Source: Allolobophora icterica
Taxonomy: Eukaryota; Annelida; Clitellata; Crassiclitellata; Lumbricidae
Assembly (NCBI GenBank): GCA_963556255.1
Contig: OY744607.1
Location: 46,423,611-46,487,610, forward strand
DNA length: 64,000 nt
Direction: 5' to 3'
Both the position numbers and the translations under genes were made by a program. The notes under the pieces were generated by a model. The model worked only from the letters and a program-made list of their open reading frames with translations, made no database searches and was not told the origin of the DNA. Below, one piece after another: positions 12,014-37,104 of this stretch; position 1 is the first letter of the stretch, and each line of letters starts with the position of its first letter.

Positions 12014-12455
12014 TGGATCGTCCATTAATTATGTCAACAAAATGGGGGAGGGAGGGGTTGGAGAAAGTTTGACAATTCTTGACAGAGGGAGTGGGTGTTC
12101 AAGACAAATTGACGTCAACAATAATTTAATCAAAAAGCAACCATAGATTCGGAAAGTTTTTATGAGTGATCTATTTCTTTTTTTGTAATTTAATCAAATG
12201 CGATATTTTCTTCGTTTTAAATTATCTTGTTTGCTGTTCCCAGATTAATGAGAAAATCTCTTAAACGCGAATATCCTGGGTTCTTTTCGAAGATCTAATA
12301 TTTCAAGTTTCTTTTCGATGGAAAGATTTGGGGAGTGGTAAATTATTTTTGACATAATTTTATTAGGTTTTTTGAATGTTTGACAGTTGTTGACAAAGGG
12401 GAGGGGGTCAAAAACTGCCTTAAAGTTGTTGACATAATCAATGGACAACCCCAAA
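12014..12455. mobile_element. MITE-like element with ~22-bp inverted ends
   Basis: Left end GTCCATTAATTATGTCAACA; right end reads GTCCATTGATTATGTCAACA on the other strand. Inner G-runs with TTGACA words occur in both halves. No clear target duplication. The end type resembles the 26421 and 28237 elements in starting with a (G)GNCCATNNAT-like motif. Confidence 0.6.
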
Positions 12456-12514
12456 TAGGGCCTATACACGTTTTTGCACATCGTAATCGTAATGTCGAAA
12501 TTTTTCTATGGCAA

Positions 12515-12745
12515 CCGTATGGCCTCGACCCTGCTCAGTTTTCAATGAAATGATCGGGTGAGATCTTTCACCACCGCTGCCCCTTTGAATGGGCGGTCCC
12601 CGTGTACGGACCGTGCACGCTAGAGCGATCGCTAAGCCTCGACCCTGCTCATTTGCAATGAATTTATCGGGTGAGATCCTTCACCACCGCTGCCCGTTGA
12701 ATGGGCATGACGCCTTTAAGGTCCCCGTGTTCGGACCGTCCTGTC
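12515..12745 (+). repeat. dispersed repeat E, two tandem copies
   Basis: Each has CTCGACCCTGCTCA, GGGTGAGATCTTTCACCACC, GCTGCCC, GAATGGGC and GTCCCCGTGT. Other copies: 18765-19110 (split by a MITE), 36680-36780, and minus-strand copies at 37240-37315 and 52075-52175. Confidence 0.8.
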
Positions 12746-13639
12746 CAAGATTAAAAAGTTGCAAATAAGCGAAAATACGGACGAGAACCGCGATCCGCAG
12801 GCACTCTCACACAGAAGGTGCATATGGGACGTACGCTCTAACCAATGCAGTTAACTGGACCAGCAGTCACTCGTGAATCATTGGCATCCAAGATACGTCG
12901 ACCAGGACTTGACAGCACAGGGCATAAAAGTTGTGACTGTCACCACTACTTTTAACAGTGATGGTAATCGGATACCACCGTGACAATACAAAGTTATGCC
13001 TATGCCGGTTTTACATTAAACCTAAACCTAACGTTTCTGTTTCCACGGGGCTCATGCACTGAGGGCGCCTCTGAAAAGTTTATACTGCGAGAGGCGCCTT
13101 ATAAATTACTAGATACGATACGATACGACACGATACCATCCTCATCGACTGTTATTCTGACTGCGTCCGTGTAAACGACCTGTTTGCCACAACTTAGCGT
13201 TGTTCTGGCGCTAAAAAATCTTGAGAACTACGAGTAGGATTGATTAACCAAAGAGTTCACGCGTCTCGGAAAGACGTGACGTCATATAAACGAGTAGCAC
13301 AACATTACGTCACAGAAACGAGTACACAGACTTTGACTGCGTAATAAAAACGAGCGCTTCTTAGATTGTTTTCATCTTCGTTACACAGCTGTGATGCTAC
13401 GCTCGGTAGGATCTTATCTGTGATCTATATAAGTCTAATAACCTAAAAAGAATAATTTCAATCTAATTCTATAAATATCTTTTAATCTTATAAGGCTGCA
13501 TGCTTTAACAGTTTTTTTCTTTATATCGAATTCCTACCGAGTATAATTATATATATAGAACTATATGTGTGCTTGTGTATATTGAGAATGCATGTCGAGA
13601 GGCGTAATAGTAATTGTAAGACTAATCTAAAAATTTCTA
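12746..13639. other. No gene seen
   Basis: Mixed sequence with an ACGATACGATACGA mini-array near 13110 and several CGAGTA words. Nothing I can assign. Confidence 0.5.
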
Positions 13640-13860
13640 AACCGTTGCTTACGCCCAAGCGCAGGGCACCGGTTTATTCACGAGCGCTTCGTCAAGTCAG
13701 TGGGGAAGCCCAAAAATACCGAGTGAAGCACAGAATCCGGTTGCCAGAAGATCGGGAAGCGGAGGTAGAGGAATTGCTACGGCGTGTCTCGTTTTGAAAG
13801 AGAGGGGTTGGAAGGGGGAGGAGTGGATGCGTCAGAGTAGGAATTCTTGAAGATGTGAGA
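13640..13860 (+). repeat. dispersed repeat C (SINE-like)
   Basis: Contains AGCGCAGGGCACCGGTTTAT, TCACGAGCGCTTCGTCAAGT and AATCCGGTTGCCAGAAGA. Related copies: 29405-29460 (part), 47863-48005 and 62425-62580. Confidence 0.6.
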
Positions 13861-13924
13861 CTAGTTTACAATGTGAAGTCTGAAGAGTGATAGACACAGG
13901 AGCTTGATGCAGATGACGGTGGTC

Positions 13925-14255
13925 GAACGTCGGTGAGAATGCGATTTGAGAATACATGACTGTAGAGAATGCGGTTTGAGAATGCGATTTGAGAATGCGA
14001 TTTGAGAATGTATGTGGAGAATGCGGTTTGAGAATGCGATTTGAGAATGTATGCAGAGAATGCGGTTTGAGAATGTATGTAGAGAATGCGCTTTGAGAAT
14101 GTATGTAGAGAATGCGGTTTGAGAATGCATGTAGAGAATGCGGTTTGTGAATGCGATTTGAGAATGTATGCAGGGAATGCGGTTTGAGAATGCATGTAGA
14201 GAATGCGATTTGAGAATGCATATAGAGAATGCGGTTTGAGAATGCTTGTAGGGAG
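13925..14255 (+). repeat. GAGAATG minisatellite
   Basis: Some twenty alternating units of GAGAATGCGGTTT, GAGAATGCGATTT and GAGAATGTATGTA. The 14-base spacing keeps several frames open, so the minus-strand ORFs rich in HSQTAFST are artefacts. Confidence 0.92.
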
Positions 14256-14713
14256 CACATATTTGCGAATCGGTCATTTTGTGTGGCACGTTAGTCTATT
14301 CCGTAGCGTGCTGGGCTCTATAATCGAACGATTGCACGCTTGAGCTTGTTGTACGGACTCTGCGTAAAGACCCTGGACAAGTTATTCTTGTAAGTCTCGT
14401 GCCTTATAAGATTAAGAATTACTAAGTTTGCGCACGTACTAAAATGCAACAAATAAGTAAATAAATAAAAAATATAAATAGGAAACTTACAGATTATTTT
14501 AATTACTGATAGACACTTTGACTGTACCAAATAAGCGATTCGTTGATTGATGCACTGGCTTCCATGTTCAGAGTAGCAGCGTTGCTTGAAGTTCCGAGGT
14601 CCTTGAAGCAGGCCTTGTCCGCGAAGGCGTTAGAGTGTCTCATGTAAACCGGAAGTGGATCGTCGTCGTCTGTCTCCAATGCCTCAAGACCCGTCGACTG
14701 CTCATGTCAGGTG

Positions 14714-27072
<12,359 letters not shown>

Positions 27073-27611
27073 GTCTAAACCTCGAGACATTTCTTAAAAG
27101 AAGACGAATACTGAAGAAAACAGTATCGATAAGTCGACGTTCGAAAAACGACGCCATTATATGATGACGTCGCTCAACGTAAAGTGTTTTCCCTGCGAGA
27201 ATTGCATGTACTGTGGCGCCCCGCAACGATTGCCGTTTTCACAGGATTCACATTACAAAAGACGTCTAAAAATTATGTTTATTACTGTAAGAATGATCCA
27301 TAATTGCGAAATTAACGATACACTCCACTATATTGTCACTGTGCTGAAAATGGCATGCGTAATTCGCCAATTGTGTCTGAAGTTATGAAGCTGCACACAT
27401 CCAGTGGATAAGTTATTTCAGTATCCTAATTGTATTTCACATCCTACCAATATTTACACTATATCATGAGATACATGCATTACTGTTAGCAAACCTGATC
27501 AAATTAAACATACAATATGGAAGAAAAATGCCTTCCTTATCCCAACAGGGAAACTATAGTCATCTGAAAATCTGATCTTATATGGTCCCAAAGGAAACCC
27601 AAATACTATAG

Positions 27612-27887
27612 ACAGGGGCGCCCGCAGGCTTTAAAAAATTGGACGCACACTCCTCCCGTCCCCTCCCATCCTACCCGTCCTCTGTCCGCCGCTGGTAGTC
27701 ATACACTGAAAATGACTCAGAGTGACTCATTAGACACAATTCAATTTAGATAACATCGAAATCTTTAACATGCCGTATTGTCGTTCATAAAAAATATCCA
27801 TGCTCTGCCTTATGGGCCAACTTGTGTGGATTTGATCTGGTGGGTGGACGCACGTGCGTCCAGTGCGTCCGCCTGCGGGCGCCCCTG
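27612..27887. mobile_element. hAT-type MITE (276 bp)
   Basis: 17-base terminal inverted repeats CAGGGGCGCCCGCAGGC, flanked by a perfect 8-bp duplication actataga (27604-27611, 27888-27895). No coding capacity. Confidence 0.92.
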
Positions 27888-27942
27888 ACTATAGAAACAA
27901 TCATTTAAAAGCTGCTGAAAACTGAGAAATAACGAACAGTTG

Positions 27943-30900
27943 CTATGATAAAAACTCAACAACTTCATCTACATTATTTTCAGCTTCTTTAAGCAAAGAC
28001 TTCAAGACTTCTTTTTCAACCGAAGGAAACATGGCCTCCAGTTGCCTCAATCCATAAACAAACTCAGGCATTTCATTTTCTTCTAAAATATAACACAAGG
28101 CAAAATTATACTTACAATTAAGTAACCTAGGTAATACCTATGTAAAGTCTAATGGCTTCTAAAGCGCCCCAAGAGAAACACAAGCCCGTTGTGTGGCATT
28201 GCGCTATTGATAACTTAAAAAGTTTAAAGTAAGTCAGGGGCCATCCACATATTACGTACGCACTGAGGGGGTCGGGGTTAGGCGATTTTGCGTACGGGTG
28301 CGAACGGGGGAGGGAAGGGGAGACAAAATGTGTACGTACGCAAAATAAATTTCTAATTATGACGTCCACATTAGCCTATTTATAACTTTGTATTGTCCTA
28401 TAGTCGTCCGATGGCATTTTATTACATTATATAAAAGCCATGTGCAGTTATTCTGTGCTGTGAAGGAGACACCTATAATTTGTCTATATTGGCCCTCACT
28501 CATCCTTCAATCTGGCCTAAAGTTCAGACAGTCTGGAGCTGGAGACACTTTCTGCAGATGGTTTTCCGGGGGGGGGGGTGGCGTCAAGTGTACGTACGCA
28601 GGGGGTGTGGAAGAAAGTACGCTTGCGAACAGGGGGCCCAATTTTCCGGGATTTTTGCGTACGTAATATATGGATGGCCCCTCGCCCATAGATTACAACT
28701 TCTGGAGTATCATGCAAACAAGAATCTAACTGCTCTGTTATTTGTTTATACGCCTCTAGTTCAGATGACTGGTAAAAAATTGTCCAGATAAAGGCATGTA
28801 ACGAATGACAAATTTTTATCACAATTACAAGAAAAAAAATTATTCCTAAAACATGTTCAGACCCTGCAAACTCAATATCACCATTGCATTGTTCAGAGCT
28901 CAAATGGGATTCTTTGATTTTCTGAAAATCACACAAGTCTATGAAAACAAGATCTAGTACCAAGTTGGAATAATGATGTGCATATTCAGTTTTTCTCAAA
29001 AGCACAGAAAAATGATTAAAAGAAACTGGCCAACACACATCAGCTTTCAAGACAACTACTTAAAAACCTCTTATGTTATGTTGTTACCACAAATACTCAC
29101 TCTGCAATGTCATAATTTAAATCACCTTTAACTCCACCAGATGCTGAAGCAGATGAGGAAGCATTGGATGGCTTTCCTCTGGCATTTCCAGATGATTTGC
29201 CCTCGAAATTATCAAGAAATGCAGCTTTTGCCCTGAAAAAGATCAATCAACATCCATATGTTTTGCCAACTGAAGTAATATTCTAGCTCTTAATTACATT
29301 TAACATAATATATGCTATTATTCTATTTTCTATTGTTGTTATTCTGTTTTCTATTGTTTGATTTGTTTTGCTCACAAGCGTAATCATAAACTCCAATTTG
29401 TAAAGCACCACTCGAAAGCCAAGCGCAGGGTACCAGCTTATTCATGTGCAAAGATACCTAATCTAACAAGATTTAACAAGAGAAACAATCGATGGAGTTA
29501 CATGAAAGCGAGAGGCAAGACTCAGTTTGGAATTAGTCCAATTGAAATCCACAGAAGCATTGACGCAAACAGGTAAACAGTTTACAAAAATTTTTATTTC
29601 AAGTCGATATATGCCTTTTTAAAATTCATTCAAACTTCTTTCTTTTATATTAAATATTATTCTTTTACTTTTATTTTACATAAAATTATTATTTCTTCAT
29701 TTATTTGCAATTTCTACTGTCTCTATTTTTCTATTGTCGTTATTCTGTTTTCTGTTGTTGTTATTCTATTTTTTATTATTGTTATTCCATTTTCTATATT
29801 CGTTAATCTTATTTGCTACTTTTGCTATTCAATTTTCTATTGTCATTATTCTATTTCCTATTGTTATTATTCTTTTCTCTGTTGTTATTCTATTTTCTAT
29901 TGTCGCTATTCTATTTGCTATTGTCATTATTCTATATTCTATTGTCATTATTCTATTTTCTATTGTTGTTATTCTATTTTCTATTGTTGTTATTCTTTCT
30001 TTGTCATTATTCTATTTGCTGTTGCTGACCTTTCATGATCTGCTCTCAGTCGTTCCTCTCTCTCTCTGTCGCGTTTTTCATTTTCAATAGTCTACAAAAG
30101 ATAAGTTGGAAAATGTTAAAAGAAATACTAAATATACTCACTGAAGTGCAAATGTTTCTCAAACAAATTCTATTTAGCAAGACACAGTCCTAGCAAAATA
30201 AAGAATCACTCTTAATTTGAAGACGTTTTCACTAAAATTTTATTAATAATCATTACTTAATTTTAAAATCCTTTTTAAAAAAATCTAAGTAATAATCATT
30301 AATTAATTTTAAGATGTTTTCATTATAATTTAATTAATAATCATTGACTACCAAATACACACAAATTATGCTAACTTTTTGTCGCTGCGTCTGTTTCATT
30401 TTCTCATGCTCCTTTTCTTTGCGAAGCTTCTCTTCTTCCTTGTATTTCTGTGCCTTTTGCTGCAAGCACGAAAAACAGCACATTCTACATTGATTCAAAT
30501 TCAAGTAGTCACTGTAACTAACTGTGGTACAATGGTTGCATAACAGCGCTCATTAATAAGCTGGTGGCCTGCGCTTAGCTTTACGCTGGCGCTTTAGAAA
30601 TGTGGAGTTTACGATTATGAACTTGAACTGTTACATAACTCTGATTTATGTGGTACATTGGTCTCCTCGGTGGCACTCTGGGTCTGTAATCCAACGACTG
30701 CATGTCTGAGCCTACCACGTGGACTCCATGTACGGCATTGGACAAGACCTTCAAGCATACCTGTCTCGAGGCTGAGATTCAGACTTACTGACTATGTACT
30801 TGTAACAAGAGCAATAAAAAATAAAAAATAAATAACAATGTTTGAAAATGCAACCTCGTCGTAATCAAAGGCTTGTTTGTTCACTCAAAACATTTTTATA

Positions 30901-31975
30901 GCGCCACTTCAAGGTACCTAATCAAAAGCAGCTTTAGATCAAGGGTCGGTACAAGTACATCATGAGTAAAGCATATGCCTGTATCTATGATTGAAGTAAT
31001 TCAACAAGAATGTCTGGCAGCAGGTGACAATAAGTGTGGGGTTTGACACCAGCGTGGAGGGCGTTCTAGCCACCCTAACGTTTTCTCCTTGCAGACATTA
31101 ATGCAGGGGTTCCCAACCTTTTCTATGCCTCGCACCCCTTGGAAATATTTGATTAGCGCTCGCACCCCCTACAAAAGTCATATCACACATGAGGACGACT
31201 AAGTCACATTTCTATTTTTGTAACCACAGAATGAACCACATACACTCATACAGTAGGCCTACTGTGGGTGAACAAACTGAACTAAAAATGAGCTTTAAAC
31301 TCGGTGCATAAACTGCACATATAAATTCATAACGCTACAAAGAATGCACTGGAGTTTTTGCAAGTCATCATTTCCTGTTGTGCAAGTGAAACCAAAGCGC
31401 ACATACTCATCATTTTCATTTCCTTCTTTTTGATTTGATGAAAAATGAAGGGTTAATCTGCGAACCAGCAAGAGAAAAATATGAGCTAATTTACCTGTTC
31501 ATAAAGCCCGTTTTGACAAATTTTTCCTGCTCATTGCTTCTTTCAAAATATGTCATTATGACATTGCACTCAAAGCAAAAATAATGACCTACAAATGCCG
31601 GGACACTGCAAGACATCACTGCTAAGTAAGTATACACACATGCACACAATTATTACATTTATTAATATCAAGTTCTTTTTTAATAAAATAAATGTGACCT
31701 CACCTTCAATGCAAACAATTTTTGTAACGAGTTAATTTCGTGACATTTGTATAAACATGATAGATTTTCTATCAGCCGATAAAAAAGTTTACCTACTCCT
31801 TCTCGCACCCCCTGAAATGCCATCTCGCACCCCCTAGGGGTGCGGGCACCCCTGGTTGGGAACCCCTGCATTAATGTAAGAAGTGAAGTGAACGGAGCAG
31901 ACTAAGAATACGGACAAATCAGGGCGAATCCGTGAAAGCCAAGGTTGTAACTGACATTCATGAATCTAAAATGTC

Positions 31976-32036
<61 letters not shown>

Positions 32037-34028
32037 TAATAATAAGTTCAATAGCACTTACACAAGACATAATTAGTATCTGACACCTGAGGGATCATAC
32101 CTCGGGTAAAAATAATAATAATAATAATAATAATAAAGCCATAAAAACAGAACACAGCTAGTATAACTAATAGCAATAGCAGATATTAAATCTACAACTG
32201 CTATTGCAATTACTGGTAGTAACACCTCGATTTCATTTCGCTTTCGGCTGAAGACCTGCCTTATTCAAATTCCTCATAATAATATTTATTCTTTAATTAA
32301 GCGCCTGCAAACGCACTGCGCTGTACATGTACATGTTATGCGATAAATCTTAACTAGTTAACTACTAACAGAACAGACAGCCTGCAATACACGGCGCAAA
32401 TTGCAGCCTACAAAGCATGTCCGCCTATGGGACTCGATCCTTGTACCTCTCACACTCTACGCCAGATGTTTTCCAATGCGCTATCGGGCCCCCCATCCAA
32501 CAACCTTAGCAGACTTACCGGGTATCTTCAGGCTATTGACCTGATTACAGATTGGTTTTGGTGCGCCATTAGTTGATTCCTTGTGCATTAGACACTGGCA
32601 TGATAGAAGTTACTAATTAATAATAATTAATAATGATTATTAATAATACCAGTGGATAAGTATAAACTATTAATTTGATACCTTGTGCATTAGACAATGG
32701 CATAATAGAAGTTACTAATTAATAATAATTATTAATAATACCAGTGGAGTTAAGTTGGATCCTTGTGCAGGCAACTTCCTCTGAGTGACAGCTGTGGCAC
32801 TGGCTCCAGAGGATGATGACTCACCTGCTCACAATTACACAACAACATTATCAGTGACAACGTTATCAATGGCAACATCATCAAAAATAATATGGCAATA
32901 TTAAAACCAGTAACATAGCAGTAAAGTAACAGAAGAAAAAGAATTGTAACGTAATCGACATTACCTCCACCGACTGTTCCAACATATGAGTAATGCGGTC
33001 GATTGGCTCTCTTGTATTCTTCAGCCTTTCTTTTTTCTTCATCAGCTACTATAAAAACATTCCATAAGTCCGATAGCACTTATGCAAGACATAGCCAGAT
33101 AATAATAATGACGTGAAATCATACCTGGCATCTGAGTGACTGAAATGACTGAGCTCAGCTCAGATAAACATTACTAATAAATACGTCTTGATCAGAATTA
33201 CCTTCATTAGTGGCTCACAGACAGAGCTCAGCTTTTCTGAAAGTACCATCTTCATCATCGCCGCTGCCAACATCCATCCGTCCACCCAGCAATCAATCAT
33301 AAGTCATCAACACCATCACTAATCACCATCACACAGGCCCGCCGACAGAAATTCCGGGCCCCTAGGCAGAGCAGTCACGGGCCCCTAGGCAGAGCAGTCG
33401 CGGGCCCATAGGCAGAGTAGTCACGGGCCTCTGAACTATGTTTAGGCTTTATATAAATATAATATCGTACGGTTGTACGAAAAAAAAACACAAATTGAAA
33501 CAATAAAAGTGGGGGTACAACCGTATGATATATTTATATATATACAACTATGATTTTATTCACATGCTTGAAGTTTAAACTGATTGTCGTTAAGTGTCAG
33601 ATAATATATTTAAATAGGCATAATTCATAAACTTTGTATAACTGATTATAATATTTTTCATAAGTTGATTGCGGGCCCGGCCCGGGCCCCTAATAACCGC
33701 CGGGCCCCTGGGCATTTCCCCCCTTGCCCCTCCCTCTCGGCGGGCCTGCCATCACAGCACTATATCATCATCGTTGTTGTCATCATAGATAGCCAGTTGA
33801 TATTTTCGGTAAAATTCACTAACCTCTTTGAATGGCCTGTCGCTTCGTTTCATCTGGATGGAACATTGTGTAACATTCTCCGCGTCTACAACACGTTCTG
33901 CGCAGGTTAATTTCAACTAACAGGTCGATCAAAACGTCTTCAACACCCATTATTTAATTCCCCTAAAAGCCCAAAAATGCTACCTCTCAGGGTACCCACC
34001 CACTCAACCACACACTTGCCAAAACATC

Positions 34029-34086
<58 letters not shown>

Positions 34087-34864
34087 TAGTTCCCGATGCC
34101 AGCCATTTGGCAGCAAAGGGCACGAAGGGTCCATTGTCCTCGGCCATTGTCAAGTCCATTGCTCCTCTCACTGTTGGTTAAAGTGATGCTATGTCCTCAT
34201 TTATATTATCTATCCAGCATAGTCTTTGCTTGCCTTTGTTTCTATTTCCTTTTAAGCTTGCATGTAGTGCATTGTGTGGGATTTGGTCAACTGACATCCT
34301 CTGTACATGTCCAAACCATTAGAGTCTTCACTGAGCGACTTTGTCTAGCATAGTTGTTTTGGATACCAAACAACTACCACCTAAATACCCACCCATCTTG
34401 TTACGCTCCAATATGCTGCCACAAGGAAATCAATGAAAATTAATTGTTTCATACATGGGCTCTCTGCGTGTTGGAGAAACGTCCCTTTTGGCCTCCGTTG
34501 GTAATTCCTCCGACATTCCTGTTCAAAATATAAACTTTAATTACCTCTATGCAACGGTAAATTAAACGCTTCGTGGAAATATAATATGGACAACATCAAG
34601 AAATTATCTGAGCCATGAACCAGCGCAATTGAACTCAAAGGTAACACCCACTCAGCAGATCTGCATGCCCAAGTTATGCCCAGCTGCAGTAGTGTGAAGT
34701 GTTATTGGACATCCTATGGTTGCCAGAGCCGTACGTGACTAAATAAGTTAATAACATAATTTATTGTAACATATCGTAATAATCCAACCTCTTGTAGGGT
34801 TCATTCTTTGAGGTGGTCTCGTTGTCTGCGCCGGTCTTGTACGATTTGCAAGTGTCCTACTCAT
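27943..34864 (-). CDS. small coiled-coil protein with C-terminal CUE-like domain, 7+ exons
   Basis: Minus-strand exons: 34864-34789 (start, MSRTLANRTRPAQTT), 34518-34481, 33045-32965, 30459-30376, 30091-30030, 29232-29101 and 28079/28082-27943 (stop TAG). The first six are joined by GT-AG introns with matching phases. They encode a short basic head, a long charged helix (KYKEEEKLRKEKEHEKMK, RDREREERLRADHERA), FLDNFEGKS and a Ser/Ala-rich linker. The last exon has EAMFPSVEKEVLKSLLKEA, the MFP and leucine pattern of a CUE (ubiquitin-binding) helix bundle, and ends at EFLS. The final junction is off by one base with either visible AG (28083 or 28080), so an intervening exon of 3n+2 bases or an error is likely. 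Gene family not recognised. It is convergent with the kinase gene, whose stop is 870 bases away. Confidence 0.6.
28237..28681. mobile_element. 445-bp inverted-repeat element, GGGGCCATCC type, opposite orientation
   Basis: Starts GGGGCCATCCACATATTACG and ends GCGTACGTAATATATGGATG-GCCCC. Its centre (CACTCATCCTTCAATCTGGC) is the reverse complement of the centre of the 26421 element. Confidence 0.82.
29725..30025. repeat. TTCTATTGTTGTTATTCTAT tandem repeat
   Basis: Imperfect units of 15-18 bases, C/T-rich, within an intron of the CUE-domain gene, upstream on the gene strand of exon 6. Its reverse complement is purine-rich. Confidence 0.85.
30536..30830 (+). repeat. SINE-like fragment
   Basis: GGTCTCCTCGGTGGCACTCT, then a B-box-like GCATGTCTGAGCCT and a 3' A-rich end (AATAAAAAATAAAAAATAAA). 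The part around AGCTGGTGGCCTGCGCTTAG resembles 23430-23460. A related piece, with TTGCACGCTTGAGCTTG, is at 14300-14390. Confidence 0.5.
31104..31868. mobile_element. hAT (Charlie-like) MITE, 765 bp
   Basis: 15-base perfect terminal repeats CAGGGGTTCCCAACC, of the type widely seen in hAT-Charlie elements. Perfect 8-bp duplication cattaatg (31096-31103, 31869-31876). Subterminal CTCGCACCCC repeats lie at both ends. No transposase. Confidence 0.93.
31981..32135. repeat. (AAT)n arrays with dispersed repeat between
   Basis: (AAT)n at 31981-32045 and 32109-32136 flank TAGTATCTGACACCTGAGGG, which in reverse complement matches the right flank of the 7.6-kb array (CCCTCAGGAATCAGATACTA). Confidence 0.8.
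32515..32755 (+). repeat. dispersed repeat D with a local duplication
   Basis: TATTGACCTGATTACAGATT, then TTGATTCCTTGTGCATTAGA and CATGATAGAAGTTACTAATT. The last ~90 bases are duplicated at 32675-32750. Confidence 0.75.
33334..33748. mobile_element. hAT-type MITE (415 bp)
   Basis: Ends CAGGCCCGCCGA and TCGGCGGGCCTG. Perfect 8-bp duplication ccatcaca (33326-33333, 33749-33756). Subterminal GGGCCCCTAGGCAGAGCAGT is repeated. Confidence 0.92.
34020..34335 (-). mobile_element. RTE-like LINE 3' end with (ATG)n tail
   Basis: Minus strand reads WFGHVQRMSVDQIPHNALHA, then KGNRNKGKQRLCWIDNINED, a stop, then a short tail and (TGA)n at 34085-34029. This is the standard C-terminus of RTE/BovB-type and similar LINE proteins (R..GHV.RM....P...L.....G.R..G.P...W). 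The (ATC)n array is its 3' tail. Confidence 0.72.
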
Positions 34865-35084
34865 TCTGACAGGGAAATAGTTTATAAAACCACGAAGAAA
34901 CCCATAACAGTAGCTCTCTGGAAAATGCAAACAGCTTTAGTATTGCGAAAACCAAATTCCGAAACCAAAACAACCGAAAAACACCCAAATATATAATCAC
35001 TTACGGATTCATCATTTGTGACGTATTTTCAGATCCTGGCATTAGCGCCATCTTTGGTTGACAAGATCTATACGAAACTTAATG

Positions 35085-35785
35085 TTAATTAAGCCTAATT
35101 AATAATAACATTGGGTCTGTCAATCTGCGAACCGCACAAATGCGCATGCGGCGCCAACGTCTCGTCCAGAGGCGCGCATGGGTTGTCGTGCTCACTGGGG
35201 TTCGGCCGACAAGCTAGGCACAGCAACATCAACGACCTCATCCACCGCAGCCTCAACAGAGCCGGCATCCCTGCAGTCAAAGAGCCGTCCGGCCTATCCA
35301 GGTCGGATGGTAAGAGACCGGATGGCCGGACCCTAATTCCTTGGAGCGGTGGGCTGTCCTTATTGTGGGACGCGACAGTGGTGGACACGGTGGCCGCCTC
35401 TTACATCACAGAAAGGGCGGCCGCGGCAGGAGGGGCGGCGGAGGTGGCTGCTGCGAGAAAGCACACCAAATACTATGAACTACAGAAGATCTTGATACAT
35501 CTTCATACCTGTAGCGGTGGAAACCTTCGATCCCCTTAACAGAGAGGGCCTCGCCTTTCTATCTGAAATTGGTCGCCGACTGTCGAAAACCACCGATGAC
35601 TCCCGCGAAACAAACTTCCTATTCAAGAGCCTTTCAGTGATGGTGCAGCGTTTCAACGCAGTGAAGTTTCCAAGGCGCCATGTCAAAGCTGCAACAAACC
35701 CGACGATATCCATCGCTTTATTAACGGAGGCAGCGGCGGTGAACTCGATTTTCTGAGAGAACACAACCTAGAAATGAATTCTCGG

Positions 35786-35884
<99 letters not shown>
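35085..35884 (+). mobile_element. LINE C-terminal fragment with PDG motif and (AAT)n tail
   Basis: Frame 35111-35480 reads HKCACGANVSSRGAHGLSC, then NDLIHRSLNRAGIPAVKEPS, SDGKRPDGRTLIPW and LLWDATVVDTVAAS. After a frame change near 35515: VETFDPLNREGLAFLSEIGR and SLSVMVQRFNAV. The CxCG..H...C pattern followed by RPDG and WDATVVD recalls the nuclease-like tail of some non-LTR retrotransposons; that part is tentative. Ends GAATTCTCGGAT then (AAT)n at 35788-35884. Confidence 0.65.
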
Positions 35885-35918
35885 TATATTGTGCGAGGAT
35901 CTTACACGGGGACCTTAA

Positions 35919-36304
<386 letters not shown>

Positions 36305-36679
36305 TAATCTTTTCTTTATTAATTCAAACCGACAAACGCAGTAAGATTACACTGACACTACAATTATCAACAATATCTTAACTAAACACTCGTTATGGCA
36401 GCAATGCAAGGTGCCCGTCCGAGGGGGGTTGCGGGAATCCAACCGCGTAATGGCCATGACTGTTACCATTACTCTATCTCCCTCCCCAAAGGAGACGTAA
36501 TTTAGAAGGCGGTCATTTTGGTAGGTGAAACAAGCTGAAATTTCATGCGATTTCATGAAGATGTTAGAAAACGGTCTCTTATTTACAAGTGCACGGTCAC
36601 CAGTGCTTCATATCTTTAGGCTATAAGTCATAACTTAAATGTAAAATGTAAATGTAGGCTACGCGATTTTCTATGGTGA

Positions 36680-37036
36680 CCGTGCTCATTCTTTGATGAA
36701 TTGAACGGGTGAGATCCTTCACCAGTCACCACCGCTGCCCGTTTGAATAGGCGTCACGCCATTTAAGGTCCCCGTGTAAGATACTCGCACAATGTTTTTC
36801 TCGAGTGTATGTATGTATGAATGTATATATAATAGGTCACACACATATGCGTGCGTGCGTGCGTGCGTGCGTGCGCGCGTGTGTGCGCGTGCGCGTGCGC
36901 GTGCGCGTGCGCGTGCGCGTGCGCGTGCGCGTGCGCGTGCGCGTGCGCGTGCGCGTGCGCGTGCGCGTGTGCGCGTGCGCGTGCGCGTGCGCGTGTGCGT
37001 GTGCGTGTGCGTGTGCGTGTGCGTGTGCGTGTGCGT

Positions 37037-37104
<68 letters not shown>

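Noticed and set aside
13567..13797. 76-codon ORF
   Set aside because: It overlaps dispersed repeat C, which recurs at 47.9 and 62.4 kb.
13832..14289. Three ORFs of 130-142 codons on the minus strand
   Set aside because: By-products of the GAGAATG minisatellite.
28517..29050. 177-codon minus-strand ORF
   Set aside because: It runs into a MITE, starts in AT-rich intron sequence, and does not join the flanking CUE-gene exons in phase. A short exon inside 28682-28773 cannot be excluded.
32750..33079. Alternative frame of CUE-gene exon 3 reading EYKRANRPHYSYVGTVGG
   Set aside because: It would end in phase 1 and not join the next exon; the frame starting CTG ATG at 33045 joins both neighbours in phase.
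30000..34900. Assignment of the CUE-domain gene to EPSTI1
   Set aside because: The helix and AFLD..GKS segment recall EPSTI1, but that family has no CUE domain to my knowledge and the similarity may only reflect coiled-coil composition.
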